This document shows, one piece after another, positions 27,116 to 36,613 of a stretch of 64,000 nt of DNA. This DNA is from Rickettsiella endosymbiont of Rhagonycha lignosa (GTDB lineage Bacteria > Pseudomonadota > Gammaproteobacteria > Diplorickettsiales > Diplorickettsiaceae). The number at the start of each line of letters is the position of its first letter. Positions within the stretch are counted from its first letter, which is position 1. Location: contig NZ_OZ035011.1 in the NCBI RefSeq assembly GCF_964031165.1, forward strand, positions 982,001-1,046,000, read 5' to 3'. A program made the position numbers and the translations under genes. The notes beneath the pieces are model-generated. The model searched no databases. It saw nothing but the letters and a program-made list of their open reading frames with translations, and was not told the DNA's origin.

Positions 27116-28318
27116 ATGAAATATTTAAAAAATAAAAACTTAATGATGCAATTTTTTCCATTGTTATTAGTTTGTTACGAAATAACCAATTATTTAGCCA
27201 ACGACATGTACTTGCCGGCTTTGCCGAGTATGATTCACGATCTCGGGATCAGTACCCGCTTAGCGCAACAAACCGTAACTGCTTGGTTTTTTGGTGCAAG
27301 CTCGTTACACCTATTATTAGGTCCGGTCTCGGATCAATTTGGTAGAAAACCGGTCCTACTTATCGGCGGGGTATTATTTACTACAGCCACTTGGATTTGT
27401 GCAATCACATCGAATATTCATATTTTATTGTTAGCACGCTTTATTCAAGGCGCGGTGGTGTCTACTCTAAGCACGGCTGGTTATGCCAGCATTCACGAAA
27501 CCTATGATCGCAAACAAGCTATCCAAATATTGGCACTGATGAGCAGTGTGGTGGTGTTGGCACCTGCTGTGGGCCCTTTAATGGGTGGAATTTTTTTGCA
27601 ATGGTTGAACTGGCGTTGGATATTTGTATTTTTAGCACTGAGTGCCAGCATCATTTGGCTAGGTTTATGTTTTATCATGTCGGAAACACACTCCACTACA
27701 CAAAGATATATGTTTCGCTGGTCACATGTATTAATAAATTATCGACAGATACTAAAAAATAAAGCATTCATGCTTAATCTATGTATTATTAGTTTTAATG
27801 TCTTAGCTAAAGTTGCGTGGATCGTAGGCGGACCGTTTTTAATCATCAATCAATTTAAATTAAACACCTTGTATTTTGGTCTGATCCAAATTTTGGTCTT
27901 TGGCAGTCAGATTCTCGGTGCACAACTCGTCAAACGTGTTATCCATCGCATCGAAATAAATCGTTTAATTAATCAAGGGTTAAGCATTTCTCTCTTCGCT
28001 AGCCTGCTCGCGGTTTGTTTGAGTTTTATTTTTCCAGATAAACTCATAGGACTGGTCATTTGCTTAATGATTTTTTGTTTCGGTACCGCACTTTCCAGTC
28101 CTTTACAGCGACTTTGTATCGAAGCGAGCCCTGAACCCATGGGTGCACGCATGGCCATCTATGCGACTTCGATTAGTTTATTTTGTAGCTTGGCCAGTTT
28201 TTTATTTAGTTTTACCTATACTGGCAGTTTACTCTGGTTTGCTAGTTTACTGTTTATACTTGCCGGTCTCGCCAATCTCGTGCGCTGGTTTAGCTTGAAA
28301 TACTTTTTTAGCGTTTAA
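27116..28318 (+). CDS. MFS multidrug exporter of the Bcr/CflA type
   Basis: The 400 residue product has about twelve membrane helices. Signatures of the drug:proton antiporter 12-helix family are NDMYLPALPSM after helix 1, the loop 2-3 motif GPVSDQFGRKPVLLIGG, RFIQGAVVSTLSTAGYASI near helix 4, and motif C in LAPAVGPLMGGIFLQWLNWRWIF. These place it in the Bcr/CflA group, proton-driven exporters of drugs or metabolites such as bicyclomycin or sulphonamides. The substrate cannot be read from sequence. It stands alone on the plus strand after the long AT-rich gap. Confidence 0.9.
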   Translation: MKYLKNKNLMMQFFPLLLVCYEITNYLANDMYLPALPSMIHDLGISTRLAQQTVTAWFFGASSLHLLLGPVSDQFGRKPVLLIGGVLFTTATWICAITSNIHILLLARFIQGAVVSTLSTAGYASIHETYDRKQAIQILALMSSVVVLAPAVGPLMGGIFLQWLNWRWIFVFLALSASIIWLGLCFIMSETHSTTQRYMFRWSHVLINYRQILKNKAFMLNLCIISFNVLAKVAWIVGGPFLIINQFKLNTLYFGLIQILVFGSQILGAQLVKRVIHRIEINRLINQGLSISLFASLLAVCLSFIFPDKLIGLVICLMIFCFGTALSSPLQRLCIEASPEPMGARMAIYATSISLFCSLASFLFSFTYTGSLLWFASLLFILAGLANLVRWFSLKYFFSV

Positions 28319-28430
28319 ATGATGCCATTCATATCAATATACCTCTAATTACTAGCCCTTCTTAAGTAAGCTAAGTTTAGTTTAAGCTTCATACTATACA
28401 ATGTTCTTACATTCCGAAGATGAGGTTTTT

Positions 28431-29369
28431 ATGCCAATAGTCACTGATCAAGGAATAAATACAGCAAAGCTTTGCGAGAACAGCAAAAAATACTTAAGTC
28501 ATATATTAGCAAATAGAATTGTAGTTGGCGCAAGAATAAAGGATCCTAACTTTGTAAGCTGGAAAGAAGTTTTAGGCAGACCAAAAGAGAAATTAGGAGC
28601 ACATTTAGTTAAGCGCTTAGCTTGGCAGCTACGAGAAAACGCCGCATATGATGGTCCCCATAATAATGAAAGCTTTAAACAACACATTGTAAATACATTA
28701 ATTACACTCGAATATCAACATCTCGAGCAAATTCCAGAATACAAAAAACAGCAAGCAAAATTACGTCACAAAAAACGTGCTTTGATTTCTTTAACTATCC
28801 TTGCCGCTCTAGCTACTGTATTCTTTTTCGCTCTACCGGTGTTAGGTGGAGCGGCTATTTTGGTCGGAGTCGTAAGCGCACTAATTGGAACTGGATTGTT
28901 ATCCTATTCAGTCTCTGCTTTTGTCGGCGAAAAACTCATTGATTCGGAATGGATTGCAGAATGCTCGCATAAAAAAAATCAATTTCTGCAAAAAATGGAT
29001 AAAGAGAAAACTCAAGCTAAATATACAAAGATAATAAAGACGACCAACAAAACACCTACTTCTGAAAAATATAAGCGGGCTTGTCCACAAAAATTTTTGG
29101 ATAAAGCGCGTTTATCCACCATCATAGAAGAAGTTGATAATGAAAATGAAATAAAAAGCCGACAAATTCCTGTGGTTAAAACAGTAGCAGAGAATGAAAT
29201 GCAAATAAGTAATTCAAAAATACGCTTAACAGCGGATGCAACGACACAAACACCATCCGATGATAAAAGTATGAGTAAACCTTCTATAACCTATAATGTT
29301 TCTTTTTTTATACCCCTAAAAACATCCCTTGATCCTATACAAAACTTTATTAGCCATAGCTATATATAA
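28431..29369 (+). CDS. Unknown protein with a central membrane hairpin; candidate effector
   Basis: The 312 residue protein is not recognised. Its hydrophilic helical N-terminal ~115 residues are followed by two adjacent hydrophobic helices (about residues 117-165, LISLTILAALATVFFFALPVLGG and onward). A long polar C-terminal region of ~145 residues is rich in Lys, Thr and Ser. I start at ATG 28431, which has GAGG 6 bases upstream; the ATG at 28401 has no ribosome site. Soluble domains around a membrane hairpin are common among Dot/Icm effectors that insert in host membranes, but this is only a shape argument. Confidence 0.65.
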   Translation: MPIVTDQGINTAKLCENSKKYLSHILANRIVVGARIKDPNFVSWKEVLGRPKEKLGAHLVKRLAWQLRENAAYDGPHNNESFKQHIVNTLITLEYQHLEQIPEYKKQQAKLRHKKRALISLTILAALATVFFFALPVLGGAAILVGVVSALIGTGLLSYSVSAFVGEKLIDSEWIAECSHKKNQFLQKMDKEKTQAKYTKIIKTTNKTPTSEKYKRACPQKFLDKARLSTIIEEVDNENEIKSRQIPVVKTVAENEMQISNSKIRLTADATTQTPSDDKSMSKPSITYNVSFFIPLKTSLDPIQNFISHSYI

Positions 29370-29397
29370 AAAGCTAAATCTTTTATTTAAAAAATAG

Positions 29398-30636
29398 TTA
29401 ATCAAAACTGTCTAATAGCACCGTCAATAGCTCTTGTTGATTCAGTTGTGCGGCTTTACTGATAGCAACGCTCGGTTGATGTATCAGTTTATTGGTTAAA
29501 CGATAGGCTAACTGTTGGATAACCTCTTCTTGTGCATGACCTTTTTTTAACAACGCTAAGGCTTTTTTGACTTCTGCATCCCTAAATTGTTCCGCTTGTT
29601 GACGATAAGAACAAACAATTGGCGCAGCGGCTGTTATTTGCAACTGCTGCTGATAATGTTGAACTTTCTCTTCTATCAGACTTTCAGCTTTTACAGCCGC
29701 AGCTTTTCGACCTTGTTGATTTGTCTGGATCAATCGATGCAGATCCTCAAGTGTATAAAGATATACATCTTCCAATTCATTAACACTGGATTCAATATCC
29801 CTAGGCATGCCCAAATCGGCGATAAACAAGGGCCGACGTTTACGTTCTTTAAAAGCCTGTTCCAACATCAATTTTTTAACCAGCGGCACATCACAGCTTG
29901 TTGCTGCGATAATGATATCTGCCTTGGCTAAAAAATATGGGATAGCGTTTAAACAAATTGCCTGACCGTCGATCACTTTTCCCAGTTTTTCTGCTAGCTG
30001 CGGAGTACGATTGGCAATCCAGAAATGACGCACGCCTTGAGAAAACAAATGTTTAGCTACTAAAGAAATAGTCTCACCCGCTCCCACCAACAAAACCTGA
30101 GTATCCGCTAAATGAGCAAAGATTTGTTTTGCACAAGTCACCACCGCGAATGCCAGAGAAACCGGATGCGCAGTAATATCCGTCGCCGTACGCACTTGTT
30201 TGCTGACAGAAAAAACATATTGAAACAATCGATTAAAATGTGTACCCGCAATCCCTAATGAATGGGCTAAAGAATAGGCATTTTTTATTTGGCCAAAGAT
30301 TTGTGGCTCACCTAAGATTTTAGAGTTTAAACCGCTCGCTAAACGCAATAAATGACGTACAGCATGTTCTTGTTGATACACATACCAATGTGACTTGAGA
30401 CTATCTTGAGGAAGTTTTTTATGTCGATATAACCAGTTCATGGTAGTTTGTGCATCGCCATTGATGCAGTAAAACTCCGTACGATGGCAGGTCGATAAGA
30501 TCACCGCTTCTTCAGTTTGTGTGTCCTGCAACATAGCGCGCAAAGAACTTGCCAAATAATCCTTACCAAAACTAAGTTTTTCCCGAATGGCGAGATCGGC
30601 TGTTGCATGATTAATTCCACAGGCAAGCAAATTCAT
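29398..30636 (-). CDS. hemA: Glutamyl-tRNA reductase HemA
   Basis: HemA reduces glutamyl-tRNA to glutamate-1-semialdehyde, the first committed step of haem synthesis by the C5 route. With the ATG at 30634-30636 the product has 412 residues, begins MNLLACGINHATADLAIREKLSF, and puts the catalytic cysteine (LSTCHRTEFY) at position 50 as in E. coli. That is why I prefer this start over the ATG 15 bases upstream. Also visible are GEPQIFGQIKNAYS, the NADPH-binding VLLVGAGETISLVAKHL, and the C-terminal dimerisation helix. It is the last gene of accB-accC-prmA-hemA, 4 bases after the prmA stop. Confidence 0.95.
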   Translation of the reverse strand: MNLLACGINHATADLAIREKLSFGKDYLASSLRAMLQDTQTEEAVILSTCHRTEFYCINGDAQTTMNWLYRHKKLPQDSLKSHWYVYQQEHAVRHLLRLASGLNSKILGEPQIFGQIKNAYSLAHSLGIAGTHFNRLFQYVFSVSKQVRTATDITAHPVSLAFAVVTCAKQIFAHLADTQVLLVGAGETISLVAKHLFSQGVRHFWIANRTPQLAEKLGKVIDGQAICLNAIPYFLAKADIIIAATSCDVPLVKKLMLEQAFKERKRRPLFIADLGMPRDIESSVNELEDVYLYTLEDLHRLIQTNQQGRKAAAVKAESLIEEKVQHYQQQLQITAAAPIVCSYRQQAEQFRDAEVKKALALLKKGHAQEEVIQQLAYRLTNKLIHQPSVAISKAAQLNQQELLTVLLDSFD

Positions 30637-30640
30637 AAAT

Positions 30641-31528
30641 TTACATTGCACTCCCCACCAAACTCGCCCATTCTTGTTGATAACGAATATCGATTATTTT
30701 AAATCCTGCTGCGCTATAAGTTTGTCGCACAGCATCGATTTGCTCATTTAAAATCCCGGCTAATACACAATAGCCATCGGTTTTAATTAAGGACCTAAAA
30801 TAAGTCGCTAAATCAATTAATGGCTGAGCCAGGATATTAGCCAATAAAATATCAACTGGTTCTTGCAACTGAAAGTCCCTTGGCAAAACAATCGTTAATT
30901 TTTCTGTGGGTATATCATTTTGTTCGGCATTTATTCTGGTTGCGGCTAGTGCTTGCGGATCATGATCGATGGCAATCACGTGTTTTGCACCACATTTCTG
31001 CGCTGCTATACCCAAAATACCCGAACCACAACCATAATCAATCACGGTTTTTTCTTGCAGGAGCTGGGCATCTAACCATTCTAAACATAAAGCAGTGCTG
31101 GGATGTGTACCAGTACCGAACGCTAAACCCGGATCTAAACGGATATTCACGGCAGTTTTTACTGGCGGTTCATAAACACTAGGACAAATCCACAATTTTT
31201 TCCCAAAACACATCGGTTTAAAATCTTGCAACCACACGCGTTCCCAAGCTTGGTCTTCGACTATTTCGCTTTGATTCCCAAAAATAATTTTTTCATCAAA
31301 TGTTCGGGTTAAAGCATCCATCAATGTTGACAGTACAGTATGCTCTGCAAATATCGCGCTTATTTTAACCTGTTCCCAGAGAGGTGTACTATCCAGCAAA
31401 GGCTCATAGAGATTTTGTTCATCCAATGCCTGCCAAGTCACTGATAAAGCTTCAGCGTCTTCTAAAAAATTACTCAGCACCTCTGTATGCTCACGCAGTG
31501 TATTTAAGTGCAATTGCAGGTAACGCAT
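30641..31528 (-). CDS. prmA: Ribosomal protein L11 methyltransferase PrmA
   Basis: PrmA trimethylates ribosomal protein L11. The 295 residues have the N-terminal L11-recognition domain (YLQLHLNTLREHTEVLSNFLEDAEALSVTW) and the SAM-binding domain. The latter shows LDPGLAFGTGTHPSTALCLEWL, VIDYGCGSGILGIAAQKCGA and the catalytic-site NILAQPLIDLA. Length and order are standard. It starts 4 bases after accC and ends 4 bases before hemA, so the genes are one transcript. An accB-accC-prmA neighbourhood is common in gammaproteobacteria. Confidence 0.96.
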   Translation of the reverse strand: MRYLQLHLNTLREHTEVLSNFLEDAEALSVTWQALDEQNLYEPLLDSTPLWEQVKISAIFAEHTVLSTLMDALTRTFDEKIIFGNQSEIVEDQAWERVWLQDFKPMCFGKKLWICPSVYEPPVKTAVNIRLDPGLAFGTGTHPSTALCLEWLDAQLLQEKTVIDYGCGSGILGIAAQKCGAKHVIAIDHDPQALAATRINAEQNDIPTEKLTIVLPRDFQLQEPVDILLANILAQPLIDLATYFRSLIKTDGYCVLAGILNEQIDAVRQTYSAAGFKIIDIRYQQEWASLVGSAM

Positions 31529-31532
31529 AGAA

Positions 31533-32873
31533 TTACAACGCTAAACGTTGTTCAAGATAATGGATATTGGTTCCACCTTTAATAAAATTGGCATCACGTA
31601 CTAAGGCTTGATGCATAGCAATATTTGTCTGTATACCTTCAATAACAATTTCATCTAAGGCATTGCGTAATCGTGCTAATGCAATTTCACGCGTTTCGCC
31701 ATAAGCAATTAATTTACCTATCAATGAATCATAATAAGGCGGGACACAATATCCAGTATAAATAGGTGTATCCATCCGGATTCCTGGACCGCCTGGAGCA
31801 TGGTATAAGCTAATCGTTCCAGGGGATGGCATAAATGTTTTTGGATCTTCGGCGTTGATACGACATTCGATCGCATGACCACGGATTGCTATTTGTTTCT
31901 GTTTATAATTTAATTTTTCGCCCGAAGCGATATGCAATTGTTCGACGACTAAATCAACACCGGTAACCATTTCAGTAATTGGATGTTCGACTTGGATACG
32001 TGTATTCATTTCGATAAAATAGAAGTTACCATTTTCATACAGAAATTCAAACGTTCCTGCCCCACGATACTTCATATCGCGACAAGCTTTTACGCAGAGT
32101 TCGCCCATATGTTGGCGTTGTTTTTCGGTAATCCCAACGGCAGGGGCTTCTTCAATAACCTTTTGATGACGGCGCTGCATAGAACAGTCACGTTCACCTA
32201 AATGAATAGCATGACCTTGACCATCGCCTAATACCTGAATCTCGATATGTCTAGGGTTGGTTAAAAATTTTTCTAGATAGACACTCGCGTTTTTAAAATT
32301 AGCTTGTGCTTCGGATCGCGTTATTGCAATCGCATTTAAAAGTGCTGCTTCACTATGCACCACGCGTATTCCTCGCCCACCACCACCACCCGCTGCTTTA
32401 ATCAAAACTGGATAACCAATTTTTTGCGCAATTTTTAGATTTTTTTTGTCATCATTATCTAATTCACCTTCAGAACCAGGCACGCAAGGAATTTTAGCTT
32501 TACGCATCGCATTGATTGCCGAAACTTTATCGCCCATCAAGCGTATTGTTTCAGGTTCAGGGCCAATAAAAACAAAACCACTTTGTTGTACGCGCTCAGC
32601 GAAATCTGCATTTTCAGAGAGAAAACCATAACCTGGATGTATGCCCACTGCATCAGTAATTTCGGCTGCACTAATAATAGCGGGAATATTTAAATAGCTG
32701 GCGCTAGCAGGCGGAGGACCGATACAAACGGTTTCATCGGCTAATTTCACATGCTTTAAATTATCATCGGCCGTTGAATGTAGGGCGACAGTTTGTATGC
32801 CTAATTCTTTACAGGCACGTAAAATACGTAGAGCAATTTCGCCACGATTTGCAATAACGACTTTATTTAGCAT
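31533..32873 (-). CDS. accC: Acetyl-CoA carboxylase, biotin carboxylase subunit
   Basis: AccC carboxylates the biotin carried by AccB with ATP and bicarbonate, the first half-reaction of fatty acid synthesis. The 446 residue ATP-grasp enzyme shows [22 protein letters not shown] at the N-terminus, [17 protein letters not shown] and the glycine-rich ATP lid [35 protein letters not shown] and the active-site block [17 protein letters not shown] are also present. It follows accB by 70 bases. The carboxyltransferase subunits are not in the window. Confidence 0.97.
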   Translation of the reverse strand: MLNKVVIANRGEIALRILRACKELGIQTVALHSTADDNLKHVKLADETVCIGPPPASASYLNIPAIISAAEITDAVGIHPGYGFLSENADFAERVQQSGFVFIGPEPETIRLMGDKVSAINAMRKAKIPCVPGSEGELDNDDKKNLKIAQKIGYPVLIKAAGGGGGRGIRVVHSEAALLNAIAITRSEAQANFKNASVYLEKFLTNPRHIEIQVLGDGQGHAIHLGERDCSMQRRHQKVIEEAPAVGITEKQRQHMGELCVKACRDMKYRGAGTFEFLYENGNFYFIEMNTRIQVEHPITEMVTGVDLVVEQLHIASGEKLNYKQKQIAIRGHAIECRINAEDPKTFMPSPGTISLYHAPGGPGIRMDTPIYTGYCVPPYYDSLIGKLIAYGETREIALARLRNALDEIVIEGIQTNIAMHQALVRDANFIKGGTNIHYLEQRLAL

Positions 32874-32943
32874 TATTTTTACCTACCCAGTTTATTAGCA
32901 TACCAGCCGTTTCAACAACGAACTAAAGCAAATTAGTAAGTTT

Positions 32944-33375
32944 CTATTCAATGATAAATAAAGGCTCATTAAATTGAACCGGCGTACCATTATCTACCAA
33001 TCTCGCTTTAATTACGCCTGATCTGTCTGCTTCGATGTGGTTCATCATTTTCATGGCTTCAATTATGCACAAAATTTCGCCCTTTTTAACCTTCTGACCT
33101 AAACTTACATAAGGGGGTGCATCGGGGTTAGGTGCCAAATAAACGGTACCTACCATTGGTGAGCGCACTCTATGTCCGCTTACTTCAGCTTCTGCAGAAA
33201 CTGATTCAGGTGGCATAATCCCACTCGAAGGACTAGGCTGTAAGAATGTTGTCCGAGCAGGTGAAGATGATTGTCGCTTTATGCGTATCGATTGATCTCC
33301 TTCAGAAAATTCAATTTCAGTCAAACCATGCTCATTTAGGAGTTTAATAAGCTGATTAATTTTTTCCGAATCCAT
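32944..33375 (-). CDS. accB: Biotin carboxyl carrier protein of acetyl-CoA carboxylase
   Basis: AccB carries the biotin of acetyl-CoA carboxylase. With the ATG at 33373-33375 (GAGG 8 bases upstream) the product has 143 residues. The short N-terminal helix is [22 protein letters not shown], followed by a Pro/Ser-rich linker at 35-60 and the biotinyl domain. That domain holds the lysine Lys109 in [11 protein letters not shown] and the preceding thumb-like [13 protein letters not shown]. An upstream in-frame TTG would add seven residues but overlaps the ribosome site. It heads the accB-accC-prmA-hemA unit and is divergent from recG. Confidence 0.95.
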   Translation of the reverse strand: MDSEKINQLIKLLNEHGLTEIEFSEGDQSIRIKRQSSSPARTTFLQPSPSSGIMPPESVSAEAEVSGHRVRSPMVGTVYLAPNPDAPPYVSLGQKVKKGEILCIIEAMKMMNHIEADRSGVIKARLVDNGTPVQFNEPLFIIE

Positions 33376-33448
33376 AAAAAACGGCCTCTTTTTCAAACAA
33401 CAATATGCGGCTTATTGGAGCATATCCTAGCTGACTTTGCTAGTCTTT

Positions 33449-33488
33449 CTATACTCTTTGCGCTTGAATTTTTTATCTGTGAGTATAC
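33449..33488 (-). repeat. Dispersed repeat, mostly deleted copy between accB and recG
   Basis: The two ends of the element are fused: ATACTCTTTGCGCTTGAATT, then TGTGAGTATAC, with about 80 internal bases missing. It lies between divergent genes, in or near their promoters. Confidence 0.7.
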
Positions 33489-33559
33489 ACACAAGTTTGT
33501 TAAGCTTAATCTTCTGAATTTTATGGCTTTTTAATAATCGCTAGCATAGAGATAGCATT

Positions 33560-35719
33560 ATGCAAAATCTAGGTTTAAAAAATCCGCATGACGCTCACCG
33601 GTTGAGCTTAGCTGAAATTAGCTGCACACAACTGCTGGGTGTGGGTCCAAAAATCAGCAACTATTTAAGCAAATGCGGCATACTTAACTTGCAAGATCTA
33701 CTACTCCATTTTCCTTTGCGTTATGAAAACAGAACACAACTCACTCCCATCAAAGATGTCCGTTGCGATAGCAATGTACTGATTACAGGTGTAATTCATC
33801 CTGATCCGCACGCGAATAAGAGTAGAAAGGGATATTCTTGTAAACTCAGCGACGAAACCGGCAGTATCAACCTACGATTTTTTCATTTCAAGCTTAAACA
33901 ATTTCAACAATTTAAAAAAGGACTCCGTTTACTGTGCTTTGGAGAAGTACATGCCAAAAAAAATAGCTTTTTTGAATTAGAAATGGTACATCCTGATTAT
34001 GAATTTATACGTAATCAGAATCAGCTTCTATTACCGACTTATCTAACGGGTGTTTATCCGAGCACGCCCGGTATGTCTCAACGCTTATGGCATAAACTTA
34101 TCGCTCAAGTATTTCATTTACTATTCAAAAATTTTAAAACTAAGTTAATTCACAAGCAACAACATTATTTCCCTGAATACTTACCTGAAGATTTATTAAA
34201 ACGAATTAAATTCCCTTCTTTATTAGAAGCTCTATATTATATCCATCGCCCACCGGCTGACGCACCCTTAGAGGAATTAGCCACTGGAAAACATATTACA
34301 CAACAACGCTTAGCATTAGAGGAGTTACTTGCCCATTCGCTCAGCGTGCAACAAATGAAAAAAAAACGTGCTACTGAAACAGCACCACGTTTAAAAATAG
34401 ATGCTGCATTAATTAAACGTTTTTTGACGGCCTTACCCTTTCAATTAACACAGGCACAAAAACGTGTTATCAAAGAAATTAATCGAGATATGCAAGCAAC
34501 CATCCCTATGCAACGCTTATTACAAGGCGATGTCGGTTCAGGCAAAACGGTAGTCGCCGCCTTTGCTGCATTACTTGCCATTGCTAATCATTACCAAGTC
34601 GCCTTAATGGCTCCAACTGAGTTATTAAGTGAACAACATTATCAACATTTTTATCGCTGGTTAACCCCTTTAGGCTTTCATGTTGTTTGTTTAAATGCAG
34701 GCTTACAAGGAAAAGTTAAAAAACAAACATTGGCTGATATAAAAACCGGTAAAGCCCATATTGCTATCGGCACTCACGCTCTTTTTCAAGATGGGGTGCA
34801 TTTTGCAAACTTAGGTTTCATCATTGTTGATGAACAACATCGGTTTGGTGTGCAACAACGCTTAGCCTTATGGAAAAAAGGTCAACAAGAAAATTTACAA
34901 GCGCATCAACTCTTCATGACTGCCACACCGATTCCCCGAACCTTGGCCATGACAAGCTTTACCGACTTAGATATTTCTTTTCTGGATGAATTACCACCCG
35001 GTCGTCTACCAGTACAAACTATTGTTCTTTCGGATCATCGCCGTTCGGACGTAATAGAAAGGGTACGCGCCACGTGTACACAACAAAAACAAGTTTATTG
35101 GGTATGTCCGCTCATTGAAGAATCGGATTTACAACATTATCAAGCCGCTGAAACAACTTTTAAAATCTTAAAAGCCGATTTAACAGGTCTACGCTTAGGC
35201 TTGATACACGGAAGACTGCCTAGCGCTGAAAAAGAACGTATTATGCGTGACTTTAAAAAGGGTGAAATTGATTTATTAGTAGCCACTTCGGTTATCGAAG
35301 TCGGTGTCGATGTCAGTAGTGCTAATTTAATTGTGATAGAGAATGCCGAACGCTTAGGTTTAGCACAACTTCACCAATTACGCGGCCGTGTAGGCCGTAG
35401 TGATAGCAAAGGTTTTTGTATTTTGCTCTACCAAACTTTATCGCCTTTAGCCAAAGAACGCTTAAGTATTATGCGCAACAGCAACGATGGTTTTATGATT
35501 GCGCAACGCGACTTGGAATTACGCGGTCCAGGTGAAATATGGGGCTTGCGTCAAACTGGCTGGCAACAATTACGCATCGCCGATCTTAAACGCGATCACC
35601 ATTTAATTCCGCATGTCCTTAATCTTAGTACCACGTTGCATAGCGAATATCCTTTTTTGATCGAGCCTATCATTCAACGTTGGGCACAAAACAACGATGG
35701 CAGCTATAGCAAGGTTTAG
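33560..35719 (+). CDS. recG: ATP-dependent DNA helicase RecG
   Basis: RecG drives branch migration and fork reversal during recombination and replication restart. The 719 residues hold the N-terminal wedge domain (YLSKCGILNLQDLLLHFPLRYENRT, OB-fold from about 70-150) and two helicase domains. Their motifs are Walker A LLQGDVGSGKT near residue 325, MAPTELLSEQHYQHF, the DEQH box VDEQHRFGVQQR, MTATPIPRTLAM and the C-terminal motifs ATSVIEVGVDVSSANLIVIENAERLGLAQLHQLRGRVGRS. The TRG region RDLELRGPGEIWG is intact. It is a little longer than E. coli RecG (693). It converges on the gene at 35730 with only 10 bases between stops and no terminator seen. Confidence 0.97.
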   Translation: MQNLGLKNPHDAHRLSLAEISCTQLLGVGPKISNYLSKCGILNLQDLLLHFPLRYENRTQLTPIKDVRCDSNVLITGVIHPDPHANKSRKGYSCKLSDETGSINLRFFHFKLKQFQQFKKGLRLLCFGEVHAKKNSFFELEMVHPDYEFIRNQNQLLLPTYLTGVYPSTPGMSQRLWHKLIAQVFHLLFKNFKTKLIHKQQHYFPEYLPEDLLKRIKFPSLLEALYYIHRPPADAPLEELATGKHITQQRLALEELLAHSLSVQQMKKKRATETAPRLKIDAALIKRFLTALPFQLTQAQKRVIKEINRDMQATIPMQRLLQGDVGSGKTVVAAFAALLAIANHYQVALMAPTELLSEQHYQHFYRWLTPLGFHVVCLNAGLQGKVKKQTLADIKTGKAHIAIGTHALFQDGVHFANLGFIIVDEQHRFGVQQRLALWKKGQQENLQAHQLFMTATPIPRTLAMTSFTDLDISFLDELPPGRLPVQTIVLSDHRRSDVIERVRATCTQQKQVYWVCPLIEESDLQHYQAAETTFKILKADLTGLRLGLIHGRLPSAEKERIMRDFKKGEIDLLVATSVIEVGVDVSSANLIVIENAERLGLAQLHQLRGRVGRSDSKGFCILLYQTLSPLAKERLSIMRNSNDGFMIAQRDLELRGPGEIWGLRQTGWQQLRIADLKRDHHLIPHVLNLSTTLHSEYPFLIEPIIQRWAQNNDGSYSKV

Positions 35720-35729
35720 ACTGATTTCC

Positions 35730-36572
35730 TTATGTTCTCATAAAATTACAAAAAACCCGGCTATCAAGATTAGTCGCTCTGTTATTAGTTGCAGTATAAG
35801 AAGGTGGTGGGAAAAAATGTGCTGAATGCTCTAAAGAAGTCCGGATAGAAGGATATACCGTAGATGTGTTGACAGGCGTCGAGAAAGTTGCACCATTCTT
35901 CATGGCTTGTTGATAAGTAGGCAGCTCCGAATAGCATACAGGCGCTGTAGGTGGCATATTATCCATTACCTCGCGATAAGAGGGTGGCGGTGATAAACAA
36001 AAACGATGTAATGCATTTTCCAACTCCAGCAACTGTCCTTTATTATTGTGCCGAAAACAAAATGAGAAGATTCCAAAGCCAAACTGCACAACGCCTACCA
36101 ACGAATTGATAATTCCATATGCTGCAACAGCCACAATCGGAATAATAAGTAATGATATCCAGCTTGTATTAACGGGATAGAGGCCAATTAGCAATAGCAT
36201 TAGCACACATCCAGCTACAGCTGCCACTACAAGCGCTAAGCCGAAAAAGATTTGTTTAATTGCTTGCTTTAAACCAGACTTTATTTCACTATTTTTATCC
36301 TTTTTTTCAGTATATTGCAGATATTTTTTCAGTGTTGTGACGGTTTCAGAAGTTGCATTACCGCGTTGCATCTCGTTTAATATCGCACAGACTAATCCCG
36401 TATCAGAACTTTTAGGTAAAAGAGATATTTCTCTACATGCATTGAAATGGCTAAAGACATTATCATCCAGCACAAAAACTTCCGAGTAATGCTCACAGAA
36501 AGGAGCAATATGCAAACCACGCAAACCATTTAAAGTCGACGCATCGATTTTTTTTATCCGGTATTTTTTCAT
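35730..36572 (-). CDS. Membrane-hairpin protein with PPxY and LPxY motifs; candidate effector
   Basis: No family is recognised. With the ATG at 36570-36572 (AAGGAGG just upstream) the product has 280 residues. It has a soluble N-terminal part (1-105), two membrane helices (about 107-132 and 138-163), and a 110 residue tail. The tail contains PPPSY at 195-199, LPTY at 217-220 and PPPSY again at 255-259, each followed by acidic or polar residues. PPxY and LPxY are the motifs by which eukaryotic adaptors such as Ndfip proteins, and viral late domains, recruit NEDD4-family WW-domain ubiquitin ligases. It forms a unit with the two genes upstream. Confidence 0.7.
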   Translation of the reverse strand: MKKYRIKKIDASTLNGLRGLHIAPFCEHYSEVFVLDDNVFSHFNACREISLLPKSSDTGLVCAILNEMQRGNATSETVTTLKKYLQYTEKKDKNSEIKSGLKQAIKQIFFGLALVVAAVAGCVLMLLLIGLYPVNTSWISLLIIPIVAVAAYGIINSLVGVVQFGFGIFSFCFRHNNKGQLLELENALHRFCLSPPPSYREVMDNMPPTAPVCYSELPTYQQAMKNGATFSTPVNTSTVYPSIRTSLEHSAHFFPPPSYTATNNRATNLDSRVFCNFMRT

Positions 36573-36613
36573 GTTTTTCCTCCTTAAAAAAGTCACTGTT
36601 TTTGCCAAACTCC